DNA of 64,000 bases, taken from assembly GCF_900128505.1 (NCBI RefSeq), contig NZ_LT669941.1:1907760-1971759 (forward strand), in the 5' to 3' direction. Positions 44,271 to 54,420 of this stretch are shown here, piece after piece (the first letter of the stretch is position 1; each line of letters opens with the position of its first letter). The notes under the pieces are model-generated. The model was given only the letters and a program-made list of their open reading frames with translations. It searched no databases and had not been told where the DNA came from. Source of the stretch: Parabacteroides timonensis. Its GTDB lineage: Bacteria > Bacteroidota > Bacteroidia > Bacteroidales > Tannerellaceae. The position numbers were made by a program, and so were the translations under genes.

Positions 44271-47200
44271 TTAAAATTCAAGGTTTACACCAAATGAGAT
44301 TATACGGTTCTGAGGATAAAATACCAAACGGGTACCTTTGGTCGAACTATAATTACGTTCCGGGTCACCCCCTTGTGGAAATTTACTAAATGTCAACAGA
44401 TTATCACCAGAGAAATAGAAACGCAAACGTTCAATCTTTGCCTTGCTGGTCAGCGCTTTCGGCAACGTATAACCGAATGTCAGGTTCTTCAAACGGAAAT
44501 AAGATGCGTTATGTAACCAGTAAGTACTTTCACGCTGGTTCTTTGTTCCTCCCATATCAGCAAAATATAAACGCGGATATTTAGCATCGGTATGCTCTTC
44601 TGTCCACATATTGTCTATATAATCCTGCGAGATAGGTGTTCCTTGATAGAATGGACGCAATCCCCACGCAGTAGCATAATGCTTTACACCTTGTACACCT
44701 TGTCCCATCAATGACAGGTCGAAACCTTTCCAGTTGGCACCCAGATTCACTGTATATTCGAAATCCGGAGTACGACCATCGAGCACCATACGGTCATTCT
44801 CATCAATAATTCCGTCCGGAACTCCATTGGGGCCGCTGATATCGGCATATTTAATATCACCCGGCAACGTTTTGTCATTAAACTGTTTAGGAGAGCCGGA
44901 AACATCTGCTTCGTCCTTGAAAATACCGATTGCTTTATATCCGTAAAACGATTCATAAGGTAATCCTTCTTTATAGATCAAACCTTTGGAAGAATCGATA
45001 AAATCGGCACCATATTTCGTCAGCTCATTTCTTGTGCGATCGAAGAATACACCTGCATTATAGCTCATACCTTTAAAAATGCCTTCCCGAATATATCCAT
45101 TATAGGCCAACGTTACTTCAATACCTTTGTTTACCATCTCACCCTGATTTACATTCGGAGGAGTTAATCCTAACAAAGAATTACCTTGTGCTCCACGAAG
45201 AATATCGTATGCTCTCTTTCTATACCAGTCAAATGTGATATTAAAGCCATTGAAAGCCGTGATATCGATCCCAAAATCACCCAAAGAAGTCGATTCCCAT
45301 TTCAAATCGCGGTTACTGATAGCAGTCTGTGCCACTCCTGATTGCAGATTTGAATTGTCAAAACTGTAATCTTTACCGGTCGTAACCAAAGCATAATAAG
45401 AATACAATCCGATATTCTGGTTACCCAGTATACCCCATGAACCACGAATCTTCAAGCTATTCAGCCAGGTCCAATCCAGACTCTTCATCCATTCTTCTTC
45501 AGTTATACGCCATCCCACAGAGAAAGAAGGGAATATACCCCAGCGGGAATCGGGTGAGATACGTGAAGAACCGTCATAACGGGCATTCACTTCCAATAAG
45601 TAACGCTGCTTATACGCATAATTAGCACGGAAGAAAGCAGACATGATACCCCACTCTTCCGATTTACCTTCGTTTGTCTGAACGGAAGAGCTTCCGGCAT
45701 TCAATTCATGTAACGGGAAATCGAAATTTTGGCGATAACCTTTTAGGTTATCCAATTTATAATATTCCAAGTTGTAACCAGCCATTACAGAAAAATCATG
45801 TTCCTTATTAGGGGCTACCCAGTCATATTTCAAATAAGTATATAAATTATAGTAAGAACTATTATCCATCGTACTGGTCAAACCCGTACCATTCGTATTT
45901 AAAGTACCATTCTGAACACCATCATGATAGAAATAAACCGGTGTCGGAAGTGCTCCCCAGTCTTTTACATGTTGTTGCTTATAACGCATAGCCCCTTTGG
46001 TATACCAACTTAAGCCCTTAACCGGATTTACTTCCAGCCAAGCCTGTACGTTCACATCCGTATTAATATAATTCTTGAAGTTTTCTGTTTCAACGATAGC
46101 CGGCATATTCTTGTTGTTACTTTCAAAAGTAAAAGCCTTTGATGTATAACGTCTGATACCTGTTCCATCATCCGGCAACCAGGGCATATAAGTCGGAGCC
46201 TGCGAAATTGTCGACAGATAAGCATCCGTATCCCCCTGACGGGTTTCCTGGCGATTGCTGCGGCTACCAGTAAAATACATACCGAAGCGTACCCAGTCGT
46301 TCACCTGTGAAGTCAAATCCAACGTAGCATTATAACGTTTAAATTCCTGACCTTTCATTGTTCCCGGCTGATTAATCATACTTAAAGCAGCGTTATAAGA
46401 AGTTTTACCCGTAGTTCCGGAAATATTCAGATTGTGTTGTTGAACAAAAGCCGCACTGAACATATAATCAACCCAATCGAAACTCGGGTATTTGTTCGGA
46501 TCGGACGGATTGGTATAATTAGCAATCATTTCCTGTGAATAACGATCAGTTGCCGGAGCACCGGAGTTATCTTTCGCCATGTTGAAATACTTCATGTACG
46601 TAGGAGAATCCCAAATTACATCCAACAGGCTTGTCGGATTGTGAATCGCAAAGTTTCCGTTATAACGGATAGAAACGCGGTCTTTTGTTTCCGAACCATT
46701 TTTTGTAGTAATCAAGATTACACCATTTGCTGCACGCGATCCATAAATAGAAGCAGAAGCAGCATCCTTCAAAACAGAAACACTTTCAATAATATTCGGA
46801 TCAAGGGAGGCCAAGTCTCCCTCGACTCCATTAATCAGGATTAATGGGTTGGAACCGGCACTTGAATAGGTACCCTGTCCACGTACACGAATCTGAACGT
46901 TTTCATTACCTGGTTGTCCTCTGTCGGAAGTGATACGTAAACCCGGCATCTGCCCCTGCAACATCGTCGATGTATTGGCAACCGGACGTTTCGCTATTTC
47001 TTCACCGGTCACAGCAGATACGGCACCGGTCAGATTCACTTTCTTCTGCGTTCCGTAACCAACAACAACAATTTCATCCAGATTCTGAGTATCTTCCTGA
47101 AGACTGATTTTCAGGCGTGCATTACTCATCACTTTCACTTCGTGGTCTTTGTACCCTAGATACTTAACCAAAAGAATATCCCCGATTTTAGCCGAAACGA

Positions 47201-47408
47201 CAAAGTTCCCGTCTACATCTGTTATGATCCCTGTGGTTGTTCCTTTTACCAGTACCGACACCCCAATCATCGGGTCGCCAAACTCATCTAAAACGACTCC
47301 GGAAATAGTCTGTGTTTGCGCAAACAAACTTAGGCTCGAATTAAACACCACCATTAATAATAGTAATCGCCAGAGCGATTGTGTGGTCCTTTTGATTTCT
47401 TTTTTCAT
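44271..47408 (-). CDS. SusC/RagA TonB-dependent transporter of the large PUL
   Basis: The 1045-residue outer-membrane transporter has a signal peptide (ends SLFAQT). A carboxypeptidase-regulatory-like domain at about 33-110 (ISGVVLDEFGDPMIGVSV) precedes the TonB box (LDEIVVVGYG near 113-122). The plug (ANTSTMLQGQMPGLRI, YGSRAANGVILITTKNG) and a barrel ending in ISFGVNLEF complete it. Unlike the transporter at 31913 it has no STN domain, in line with regulation by the adjacent hybrid two-component protein instead of sigma/FecR. A 168-base leader region lies upstream, with two direct repeats of TGATACAAA (47533 and 47555) that could bind the regulator. Confidence 0.97.
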   Translation of the reverse strand: MKKEIKRTTQSLWRLLLLMVVFNSSLSLFAQTQTISGVVLDEFGDPMIGVSVLVKGTTTGIITDVDGNFVVSAKIGDILLVKYLGYKDHEVKVMSNARLKISLQEDTQNLDEIVVVGYGTQKKVNLTGAVSAVTGEEIAKRPVANTSTMLQGQMPGLRITSDRGQPGNENVQIRVRGQGTYSSAGSNPLILINGVEGDLASLDPNIIESVSVLKDAASASIYGSRAANGVILITTKNGSETKDRVSIRYNGNFAIHNPTSLLDVIWDSPTYMKYFNMAKDNSGAPATDRYSQEMIANYTNPSDPNKYPSFDWVDYMFSAAFVQQHNLNISGTTGKTSYNAALSMINQPGTMKGQEFKRYNATLDLTSQVNDWVRFGMYFTGSRSNRQETRQGDTDAYLSTISQAPTYMPWLPDDGTGIRRYTSKAFTFESNNKNMPAIVETENFKNYINTDVNVQAWLEVNPVKGLSWYTKGAMRYKQQHVKDWGALPTPVYFYHDGVQNGTLNTNGTGLTSTMDNSSYYNLYTYLKYDWVAPNKEHDFSVMAGYNLEYYKLDNLKGYRQNFDFPLHELNAGSSSVQTNEGKSEEWGIMSAFFRANYAYKQRYLLEVNARYDGSSRISPDSRWGIFPSFSVGWRITEEEWMKSLDWTWLNSLKIRGSWGILGNQNIGLYSYYALVTTGKDYSFDNSNLQSGVAQTAISNRDLKWESTSLGDFGIDITAFNGFNITFDWYRKRAYDILRGAQGNSLLGLTPPNVNQGEMVNKGIEVTLAYNGYIREGIFKGMSYNAGVFFDRTRNELTKYGADFIDSSKGLIYKEGLPYESFYGYKAIGIFKDEADVSGSPKQFNDKTLPGDIKYADISGPNGVPDGIIDENDRMVLDGRTPDFEYTVNLGANWKGFDLSLMGQGVQGVKHYATAWGLRPFYQGTPISQDYIDNMWTEEHTDAKYPRLYFADMGGTKNQRESTYWLHNASYFRLKNLTFGYTLPKALTSKAKIERLRFYFSGDNLLTFSKFPQGGDPERNYSSTKGTRLVFYPQNRIISFGVNLEF

Positions 47409-47532
47409 TCAATCATGGATTTAATTAGACTCAAAATTTCAACAAATTCAATTTCACAAAGAAAAGTATTCCCTTTTTCACAAAAGAAAATAGGTTTCCA
47501 ATTTAGTATTAAATTATTCTATATGAATAGAT

Positions 47533-47563
47533 TGATACAAAAGTGACAGGAATGTGATACAAA
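47533..47563. promoter_or_regulatory. Paired direct repeats upstream of susC, candidate regulator site
   Basis: TGATACAAA occurs at 47533-47541 and 47555-47563, exactly 22 bases apart and in the same orientation. This is the spacing used by AraC-type DNA-binding domains, which the neighbouring hybrid regulator has. A possible -7 element (TAAATTTG, 47567-47560 minus) overlaps the second repeat. Confidence 0.5.
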
Positions 47564-47576
47564 TTTATCAGTTACT

Positions 47577-50500
47577 CTATTCCGAATGATCTTTTATCTG
47601 TACAAACTCAGTCGGGGTATAACCGTAAAATGCCTTAAAGGAGTTCGAGAAGTAAGAATGACTATTAAATCCCAGATGGACTGCAATTTCGGAAACATTC
47701 ATTTCCGAATCTTTTAATAATTTCGCAGCCATCTCCAAACGTTTGTTGCGGATTAGTTCCATCGGAGAAAGTTCGGTGATGGACTTCAGTTTGCGGTATA
47801 AGTTTGCCCGGCTGATACCAATCTCCGTACATAATAATTCGACATCCAGCTTTTCGTTGGAGATATTCCGTTCAATCACGTCAAACAGTTTCTGGGAGAA
47901 ACGTTCATCTGCCGATTTGACTTCAATCCCCATCACTTCCGGTGAGAAACGTTTCCCATACAGTTTTTTCAACTGCTCCCTGGAAGCCAGGAGACTGCGG
48001 ATACGCGTTTGTAACACATCCATATTGAATGGTTTGACGATATAATCGTCTGCTCCGGCCTGGAATCCTTCCTTTATATGTACCACCATGGAACGTGCCG
48101 TCATCAGGATCACCGGGATATGCCCTACCCGTATGTCGTTTTTAATCATGGTACAAAGTTCCAGCCCGTCACGCTTCGGCATCATGATATCACTGAGGAC
48201 AAGATCGGGGAAGTCCTGGATCACCTTTTCATAAGCTCTCACTCCGTCTACCGCTTCTATAACGGTATATTCGGTTTCCAGACTATTCTTCAGATAACTA
48301 CGCACATCCTTATCGTCTTCAACCAATAAGATTTTATATTTCGGCCCTTCCTGCTTTTCTATAGCCGGGAGCGATACGGATATATCTTCCATATTCGTTA
48401 CTTCCGATATTTTATCAAACTCTACGTTTTCAATCTGATCTTCTGCGAAAGCCGAACGGGAAATCGGAAGGATGACTACAAAGCAAGCCCCTTTCTGCCC
48501 AGTATTGTCCACATAGATAATCCCATGATGAAGCTGTACAATCGTATATACAAGGCTCAAGCCTATTCCCGTACCGGACAGGTTAATCCCGGATGTTTCC
48601 GGGATCTGATAAAAAGGTGTAAATATCTTATCCACCTCCCCTTCTTCGATACCTTTCCCGGAATCTTTCACTTTCAATACCAGATAGTTCGCATTTTCCT
48701 CCTTATACAGGCCATCGGTACGTTTCGGATCCAATCCGCTCAATGAGGTCTCCGTAACTTCCATCGTGACGGACTCACCGGACGGAGTATATTTGAACGC
48801 ATTCGATAAAAGGTTGAATACAACTTTCTCCAAAAGAGACTTATCGAACCAGGCCCGGATTGTTTTAGGAGTACAGTTCAACGAGAAAGCAACCTCATTG
48901 GTCAAAGCAATCTGGTTGAAAGCATAATAAATCTCTTTTATATATTCGCAAACATCCCCTTCGCTGACCTTCAACTCAAGGCTTCCCGCCTGATTCTTAT
49001 GTAAATCCATCAACTGGTTCACCAAAAGTAAAAGTTTCTGGGCATTCTTGTAGATAATAGAAAGCTTCTGATGCAGTTCCATCGGAATATCTACCCGCTT
49101 GACCAGCTCTTCAAACGGAGTGATAATCAACATCAAAGGGGTACGCAATTCGTGGGAGAAGTTCGTGAACAAACGAATCTTGGCATCATGAAACTCTTCC
49201 TGTTTTTGTTTCTCCAACTGCTTCATTCTCAAACCAGCTTCCAGGTTACGCTTGATACTTACATAACGAAGGATAGCATAACCAATGGCTACCAATGCGA
49301 TCACATAAAACAAGTAGGCATACCAGGTTCTCCATAAAGGAGGTTGAACGATAATAGTCAACGAGCGTCCCTGTTCATTCCATACTCCGTCATTATTAGA
49401 ACCTTTCACATGAAAGACATATTTACCCGGACTCAGATTGGTATAAAATGCAGAATGACGCCCTCCTACATAATTCCAATCGTTATCATATCCTTCCAGT
49501 TTATAAGCATATTGATTTTGAGTAGAATAAATATAGTTCAATGCCTGGTAGGTGATTGAAAAGTTATTCTCGTTATAATGTAAACGGATCGTATCCATAC
49601 TATCCAGTACCTTATCCAGAATATCCGACTCATCTCCCACAGCTATCGGCTGGTTATTGACGGAAAGTTGTTCCAGCACCACAGACGGAATGTTTTCATT
49701 CTTATCCATTGCTGCCACCTGGAAAGTAACAAAGCCATTGCTTCCGGCAAAACACAGATTACCATCCGGCAAAGCAATTCCACTATGTAATGTAAACTCC
49801 CGGATATCAATTCCGTTATGACGATGGTAATTTCTGACTTCCCCATCCGCAGGATTAAACATGATTAATCCGTTTACGGTACTCATCCAAAGTTTTTGGT
49901 CGCTACTCTCTACCAAGGTACAGATGTTATTATCCAACAACCCCTGTTTAGTGGTCATGATCCGTTGGATATGGTTTGTTTTGTCAAACTTAAAAATACC
50001 ACCGCCATAAGTAGATACCCATATTTCACCCGATTTTGTGCGGATAATAGCTGATACATAATTATTGGGAATACGGAAACTTTCCACCGATGCTTCGTTG
50101 GAGTATTTCATCAATTGCTTCTTATTCGTATCGAAACGGAGTAGACCATCCGCCGTACTGCCTAACAATAAAATGCCATCTTCCTCTTCCAGAATGCAAC
50201 GGACATTCGATAGATAAAAAGGTTCATCCTGATTATTGGTAAAAGTCGTTACCAGTTGATCGTTCACAAAACAAGTCAGGCCGAATTCTGTCGATGCTCC
50301 TCCTACCCACAAATACCCTTTATGGTCCCGCATAATGGAGTAGATGGAATATTCCACTGGGTATTGATGATAAAGAGTAAACTTCTTCGTCTTGATATTA
50401 AACTTATAGATCTCCCCTTTAGTGGTTCCGCACCATATATATCCGTCTTCATACAAAACAGATTTGATGATATTCGTATTAAAAGCAAAATTAGCCGAAG

Positions 50501-51680
50501 GATCTATCAGGTAATATCGTGACTTTCCCGTCTGGTTATTATAATTCAAGAGCCCGTATCCTTCTGTGGCAATCCATAAATCCGAAGGAAACTCATAGGT
50601 TATCGCCCCATAAATACCGGTACGAATATTCAATTCATCTTCAGGCCTGTGAAGCACAAAACGATTGGTGTATTTATTCAGATAATTGATACCACCTGCA
50701 AATGTGCCGACCCATAACGTATGATCGCGGTCCACATAAAAAGCATAGACGGAATAATGGCTCAACGAATGGTTAACATCATCATAACCGGACACTTTTA
50801 CTATCTGTCCGGACTTGGGTTCAACAGAGAATATTCCGTCGAAAGTTCCTACCAACAGTTTTCCTTGCCATTCTATCAGGCACCGAACGGAATTATTACT
50901 CAACCCGCTATTCTCACTTGTAAACGAAAGAACATCATTATTAAGTAAATCGATCTTATTTAATCCGTACTTGCTACCGATCCATATTTGCTTATATACG
51001 TCTTCATATATACAGGTGATATCATTATTATTCAATGACATATTTTTCGACTCACGGGTAAAATGGCTGATTACATTCATGTTATGGTCACACAAATAAA
51101 TACCTTTTTCCCTCGTTCCAATCCAATACCTGCCCGAGCTGTCTTCAAAGATAGTGGATAGAGTAGCTCCTTTAAATTCATCGTTCAACAGGATTTGTTC
51201 AAAACGATCTTCTTCTCTATTATAACGGTTTAAACTTCCTCTGATCTCAACCCAGAGATCACCGGCAGCATCGGTATATACTTTTGTGATACCTCCCTGA
51301 GTCAATCCGTCAGTTGTCGAAGTATATCTTTTAATCTGATCAGTATTCAAATCTATCCGGTTCAATCCCTTATTAGTACCCACCCAAAGAAAACCTTCCC
51401 GGTCTTCCGTAATCGAAGATATGGAATTGCCGGACAAACTTTGTTCATTTCCGTCTTCCCGGCGATAAATCATATATTCCTTTCCATTAAACCGGTTCAG
51501 CCCGTTCTTGGTGGCAAACCACAAATACCCTTTCGAATCCTGGTATATATCCATGACGGAAAGCTGGGAAATACCTTCATTCAAATCCGAATTAAAAGAA
51601 TACAAATAGTTTGTCTTTTCGGCATGCGTAATTAATACGGAAATGATTATGAATAGTGTAGGTAAAAATATCCTGATCAT
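47577..51680 (-). CDS. Hybrid two-component system regulator (sensor kinase, receiver and AraC-type domain in one protein)
   Basis: The 1367-residue inner-membrane protein senses breakdown products of the PUL glycan in the periplasm and activates transcription. After a signal peptide (1-19) come about a dozen two-component propeller repeats (DSKGYLWFATKNGLNRF type; 35-680). A Y_Y_Y domain (about 710-780) and one membrane helix (about 790-812) follow, then HisKA with His843 in FSHELRTP and a HATPase (about 950-1060). A receiver with Asp1164 in LSDIMMPK and an AraC-type helix-turn-helix pair (about 1260-1362) complete it. The longer frame from 51722 is rejected because the -7 element lies at 51727-51720, which leaves ATG 51680. 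All signalling residues are present. It sits directly upstream of susC on the same strand. Confidence 0.97.
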   Translation of the reverse strand: MIRIFLPTLFIIISVLITHAEKTNYLYSFNSDLNEGISQLSVMDIYQDSKGYLWFATKNGLNRFNGKEYMIYRREDGNEQSLSGNSISSITEDREGFLWVGTNKGLNRIDLNTDQIKRYTSTTDGLTQGGITKVYTDAAGDLWVEIRGSLNRYNREEDRFEQILLNDEFKGATLSTIFEDSSGRYWIGTREKGIYLCDHNMNVISHFTRESKNMSLNNNDITCIYEDVYKQIWIGSKYGLNKIDLLNNDVLSFTSENSGLSNNSVRCLIEWQGKLLVGTFDGIFSVEPKSGQIVKVSGYDDVNHSLSHYSVYAFYVDRDHTLWVGTFAGGINYLNKYTNRFVLHRPEDELNIRTGIYGAITYEFPSDLWIATEGYGLLNYNNQTGKSRYYLIDPSANFAFNTNIIKSVLYEDGYIWCGTTKGEIYKFNIKTKKFTLYHQYPVEYSIYSIMRDHKGYLWVGGASTEFGLTCFVNDQLVTTFTNNQDEPFYLSNVRCILEEEDGILLLGSTADGLLRFDTNKKQLMKYSNEASVESFRIPNNYVSAIIRTKSGEIWVSTYGGGIFKFDKTNHIQRIMTTKQGLLDNNICTLVESSDQKLWMSTVNGLIMFNPADGEVRNYHRHNGIDIREFTLHSGIALPDGNLCFAGSNGFVTFQVAAMDKNENIPSVVLEQLSVNNQPIAVGDESDILDKVLDSMDTIRLHYNENNFSITYQALNYIYSTQNQYAYKLEGYDNDWNYVGGRHSAFYTNLSPGKYVFHVKGSNNDGVWNEQGRSLTIIVQPPLWRTWYAYLFYVIALVAIGYAILRYVSIKRNLEAGLRMKQLEKQKQEEFHDAKIRLFTNFSHELRTPLMLIITPFEELVKRVDIPMELHQKLSIIYKNAQKLLLLVNQLMDLHKNQAGSLELKVSEGDVCEYIKEIYYAFNQIALTNEVAFSLNCTPKTIRAWFDKSLLEKVVFNLLSNAFKYTPSGESVTMEVTETSLSGLDPKRTDGLYKEENANYLVLKVKDSGKGIEEGEVDKIFTPFYQIPETSGINLSGTGIGLSLVYTIVQLHHGIIYVDNTGQKGACFVVILPISRSAFAEDQIENVEFDKISEVTNMEDISVSLPAIEKQEGPKYKILLVEDDKDVRSYLKNSLETEYTVIEAVDGVRAYEKVIQDFPDLVLSDIMMPKRDGLELCTMIKNDIRVGHIPVILMTARSMVVHIKEGFQAGADDYIVKPFNMDVLQTRIRSLLASREQLKKLYGKRFSPEVMGIEVKSADERFSQKLFDVIERNISNEKLDVELLCTEIGISRANLYRKLKSITELSPMELIRNKRLEMAAKLLKDSEMNVSEIAVHLGFNSHSYFSNSFKAFYGYTPTEFVQIKDHSE

Positions 51681-51719
51681 ACATGTAGTGGTTTCAATAG
51701 TGATTTTTGTTATACAGAA

Positions 51720-51727
51720 CAAATATA
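51720..51727 (-). promoter_or_regulatory. -7 element of the hybrid regulator gene
   Basis: TATATTTG on the minus strand. Transcription should start near 51713, downstream of the ATG at 51722, which fixes the coding start at 51680. Confidence 0.65.
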
Positions 51728-51787
51728 ATAAAAAATCCGATAGAAGGGAATAGGCTTCTTATTATTGAAGAATCGTTTTATCGGCAT

Positions 51788-51817
51788 AAAAAACCTTTGC
51801 CATTATGGTGGCAAAGG
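51788..51817 (-). terminator. Intrinsic terminator of the lyase-GH88-GH2 operon
   Basis: CCTTTGCCA (51794-51802) and TGGCAAAGG (51809-51817) form a perfect nine-base stem followed on the minus strand by six Ts. Its 3'-side arm is part of the 22-base tandem array. Confidence 0.88.
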
Positions 51818-51889
51818 TTTGCATTCCCTTTGGCAAAACTTTGCACATGCGATGGCAAAACATTGCACAAGGCATGGCAAAATATTGCG
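51798..51889. repeat. 22-base tandem repeats between GH2 and the hybrid regulator
   Basis: Units starting with TGC at 51798, 51820, 51842 and 51864, plus a partial one at 51886, keep an exact 22-base period. Each holds TGGCAAA about 11 bases in, so that GCAAA and TTGC of adjoining units form short inverted repeats. The variable part of each unit is seven bases. Confidence 0.85.
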
Positions 51890-51922
51890 TTTTAATGCAC
51901 AATTGTATCGGTGCCTTTTCGT

Positions 51923-54391
51923 CTACATCAGCTCTATAAAAGTAGTAGGAATGCCATCCGACTTTACAGCAATGATGCTCTTACCTTTATTTAGATTCGC
52001 CTTAATCCGGGCTCTTCCATTATAAGCCTGTACCTTGCGACTACCGGTAGATGTTCCCTGATTCTGGATCAACGAACCGTCGCCGGCTATTTCAAACTCG
52101 ATATATTCCTTTGAATCAAGACAGCGAACACCATCTTTGTCAAAAAGCTGCGCTTCCAATAGAACGGTATCGCCTTCACGGGAAATGACGGACAATGTAA
52201 CAGATGCTTCTTTGCCCCACTTAGCCGTCTGATATTCCTGGCAGATCTCATCCGTCACCTCAGTTTTTCCTTTCACGGCAACAGCACGAATCTCATTATT
52301 TCCCTCTTCATACACACAGTTCCAACGCAGTCCGGCTGCCGGATAATCCTGGCTGTTGCGTTTCTTCACGCCCTGGCTGATGCCGTTAACGAATAATTCG
52401 ACAGCTTCGCAGTTTGAGTAAACCAGAATCTCTTTACGATCGCCTTTATTTCCCCAGCGTACCGACCAGCTATGGCCATAGATATGCACCATCGGCTTGG
52501 TTGTCCAGTAGGATTGGAAGACATAATAGCTTTCTTTCGGAGTAAAATCGCGTTCGACAACTCCCTTTTGATTCACGTATGGAACCGGATTTTCAGGGCG
52601 GACAGGTGTCGAGAAATCCTTAAACGGCCAATAGGCAGAACCTGTTAGCCACGGCATTGTTTCCTGCTCTTTCAAATGCCAGTCTATCAGGCGGACAACA
52701 TAGCTTTCAGACCAGTCGCCATCTTTCGATGCGCGGGCTGCACCTCCGTATAAAGAGGCATCGCCATCGCGTTCGTCTGCACCTTTTCCCGACTCAATGC
52801 CTTTCAGGTTGGCAAATCCATTTTCCGAATGACGCCGGGCATGGCTATCACCTCCCCATTCCACATGCAGAAAATGTTTTACTTTCTTCATTTCTTCTTC
52901 GGATACAGATTTATAATCGGTGAATATACCGCGATACCAACCTGCCCAGATGGAAGGAGAATAAACATCGACGATATCGCTGCAAAATGCACAACGACGT
53001 ATGGCAGTCATACGGGTATCATCCAAACGGTGTGACAGGTCGTGTTGCTCTTTCATAAAAGCACGGATAGCTCCTTTATCGAACGTGCTGAAATCATTCG
53101 GCCAGTCGTTTTCATTCCCCAACCCCCAGATAATAACAGACGGGTGGTTATGATGCTGGTCGATCATATTCGTCAACATACGGCGTGCCTGCTCCTTATA
53201 AGTTTCTCCGCCCAAGCCGCCACGACACCAGGGTATTTCTTCCCAGACCAGAATACCCAGTTCATCACAAAGCCGGAGGATTATGTCCGATTGTTGATAA
53301 TGCCCGAGACGGATAAAGTTGACACCCATATCTTTCATCATCTGCATTTCAGTACGCATCATATCTTCGGTCATGGCCTGTGCCACTCCGGCATGATCTT
53401 CATGACGGTGAGTTCCGCGAAGCAAAAGTCGCCGTCCATTCAGGAAGAACGGACCTTTCTCTTTAAATTCAAATTGACGGAAGCCAAAACGTTCGCTGAC
53501 GGTCAGGCTTTGACCATCGGCTTTGACAGTCAGTTCGCAAGTATAAAGATTCGGAGAGTCGACATCCCATAAAGCAGGATTTTTGATCTTTGCTTCTGCC
53601 AGCAACAGATTTCCAAGGGGCAGGACGTTGTCAACCGTTTGAGAATAGACCTGCTTACGGTCTGCATCATAGATAGCTACGGTGACATCGGCTTCCCGAA
53701 TATCTTCCGGATTATAGAAAGAGGCCTTTATACGAACGGTTCCCTCTTTCCGTCCGGCCGAAAGTTCCGGCTCCAGTCGGATCAGTTCAAAGGATGTTTT
53801 CGGCAAATAGACCAGATTCAGGTAACGGTAAAGACCACCATACAAGTTAAAGTCGGACAAATCGGACGGGATCATTTCCAAATCGCGCGAATTGTCACAG
53901 CGGATAGATAAAGGCACTTTCCCTTTGAAACGTTTCACTAACTGATCATCTGCCATAAAGGATTTTACGGCATCGGTTATATCGACACTCCATTCATCGT
54001 AACCGCCTACATGCTCGCCAACCAAAGTCGTATAAATATAGACTTTCGTTTTCTGTCCGGCCCCTTCGAAATCGAGTACGACACGACCTTCGGCGTATGG
54101 ATTATCAATAGTCAATAATGTTTTGTACCAGCCCGGACCCTGATAATAATTGATATCGGGATCTACGGCATCTTCTGCATTGAAGCAATGGGGTAAAGTA
54201 ACTTTCTGCCAGACAGGCACGGTTTCCGGATTTCCCGGTGAAGCCGGACGTACAGCCTCCCAGATTCCTCCCAAGTCGCCTTTCAGGTATTCCCAATTTT
54301 CCGTTAACCGTATTTTCTGATTACTGGGTACTTTTCCTGCCACCGATAAACAGTAGAACAGGAAAAGACAGGTATAAAGAATGTTTCTCAT
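51923..54391 (-). CDS. Secreted GH2 beta-glycosidase (beta-galactosidase/glucuronidase-like)
   Basis: The 822-residue product has a signal peptide (ends SVAGK). A sugar-binding domain (about 30-190) includes YQGPGWYKTLLTID, followed by an Ig-like domain and a TIM barrel (about 300-600). Glu427 in GLGNEND is the acid/base, and Glu511 in LHVEWGGDS is the expected nucleophile. A C-terminal beta domain (about 640-822; DUF4982-like and big-like) follows. Length and motifs are those of Bacteroidales GH2 enzymes acting on beta-galactosides or beta-glucuronides; the exact sugar cannot be told. It is the last gene of the lyase-GH88-GH2 operon, 29 bases after GH88. Confidence 0.92.
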   Translation of the reverse strand: MRNILYTCLFLFYCLSVAGKVPSNQKIRLTENWEYLKGDLGGIWEAVRPASPGNPETVPVWQKVTLPHCFNAEDAVDPDINYYQGPGWYKTLLTIDNPYAEGRVVLDFEGAGQKTKVYIYTTLVGEHVGGYDEWSVDITDAVKSFMADDQLVKRFKGKVPLSIRCDNSRDLEMIPSDLSDFNLYGGLYRYLNLVYLPKTSFELIRLEPELSAGRKEGTVRIKASFYNPEDIREADVTVAIYDADRKQVYSQTVDNVLPLGNLLLAEAKIKNPALWDVDSPNLYTCELTVKADGQSLTVSERFGFRQFEFKEKGPFFLNGRRLLLRGTHRHEDHAGVAQAMTEDMMRTEMQMMKDMGVNFIRLGHYQQSDIILRLCDELGILVWEEIPWCRGGLGGETYKEQARRMLTNMIDQHHNHPSVIIWGLGNENDWPNDFSTFDKGAIRAFMKEQHDLSHRLDDTRMTAIRRCAFCSDIVDVYSPSIWAGWYRGIFTDYKSVSEEEMKKVKHFLHVEWGGDSHARRHSENGFANLKGIESGKGADERDGDASLYGGAARASKDGDWSESYVVRLIDWHLKEQETMPWLTGSAYWPFKDFSTPVRPENPVPYVNQKGVVERDFTPKESYYVFQSYWTTKPMVHIYGHSWSVRWGNKGDRKEILVYSNCEAVELFVNGISQGVKKRNSQDYPAAGLRWNCVYEEGNNEIRAVAVKGKTEVTDEICQEYQTAKWGKEASVTLSVISREGDTVLLEAQLFDKDGVRCLDSKEYIEFEIAGDGSLIQNQGTSTGSRKVQAYNGRARIKANLNKGKSIIAVKSDGIPTTFIELM

Positions 54392-54420
54392 TATGTTTAT
54401 TTGTTTTATTGATTACTCAT

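Noticed and set aside
51798..51889. Possible CRISPR array because of regularly spaced repeats
   Set aside because: The whole period is 22 bases with only about seven variable bases, far too short for repeat plus spacer, and no cas genes are nearby.
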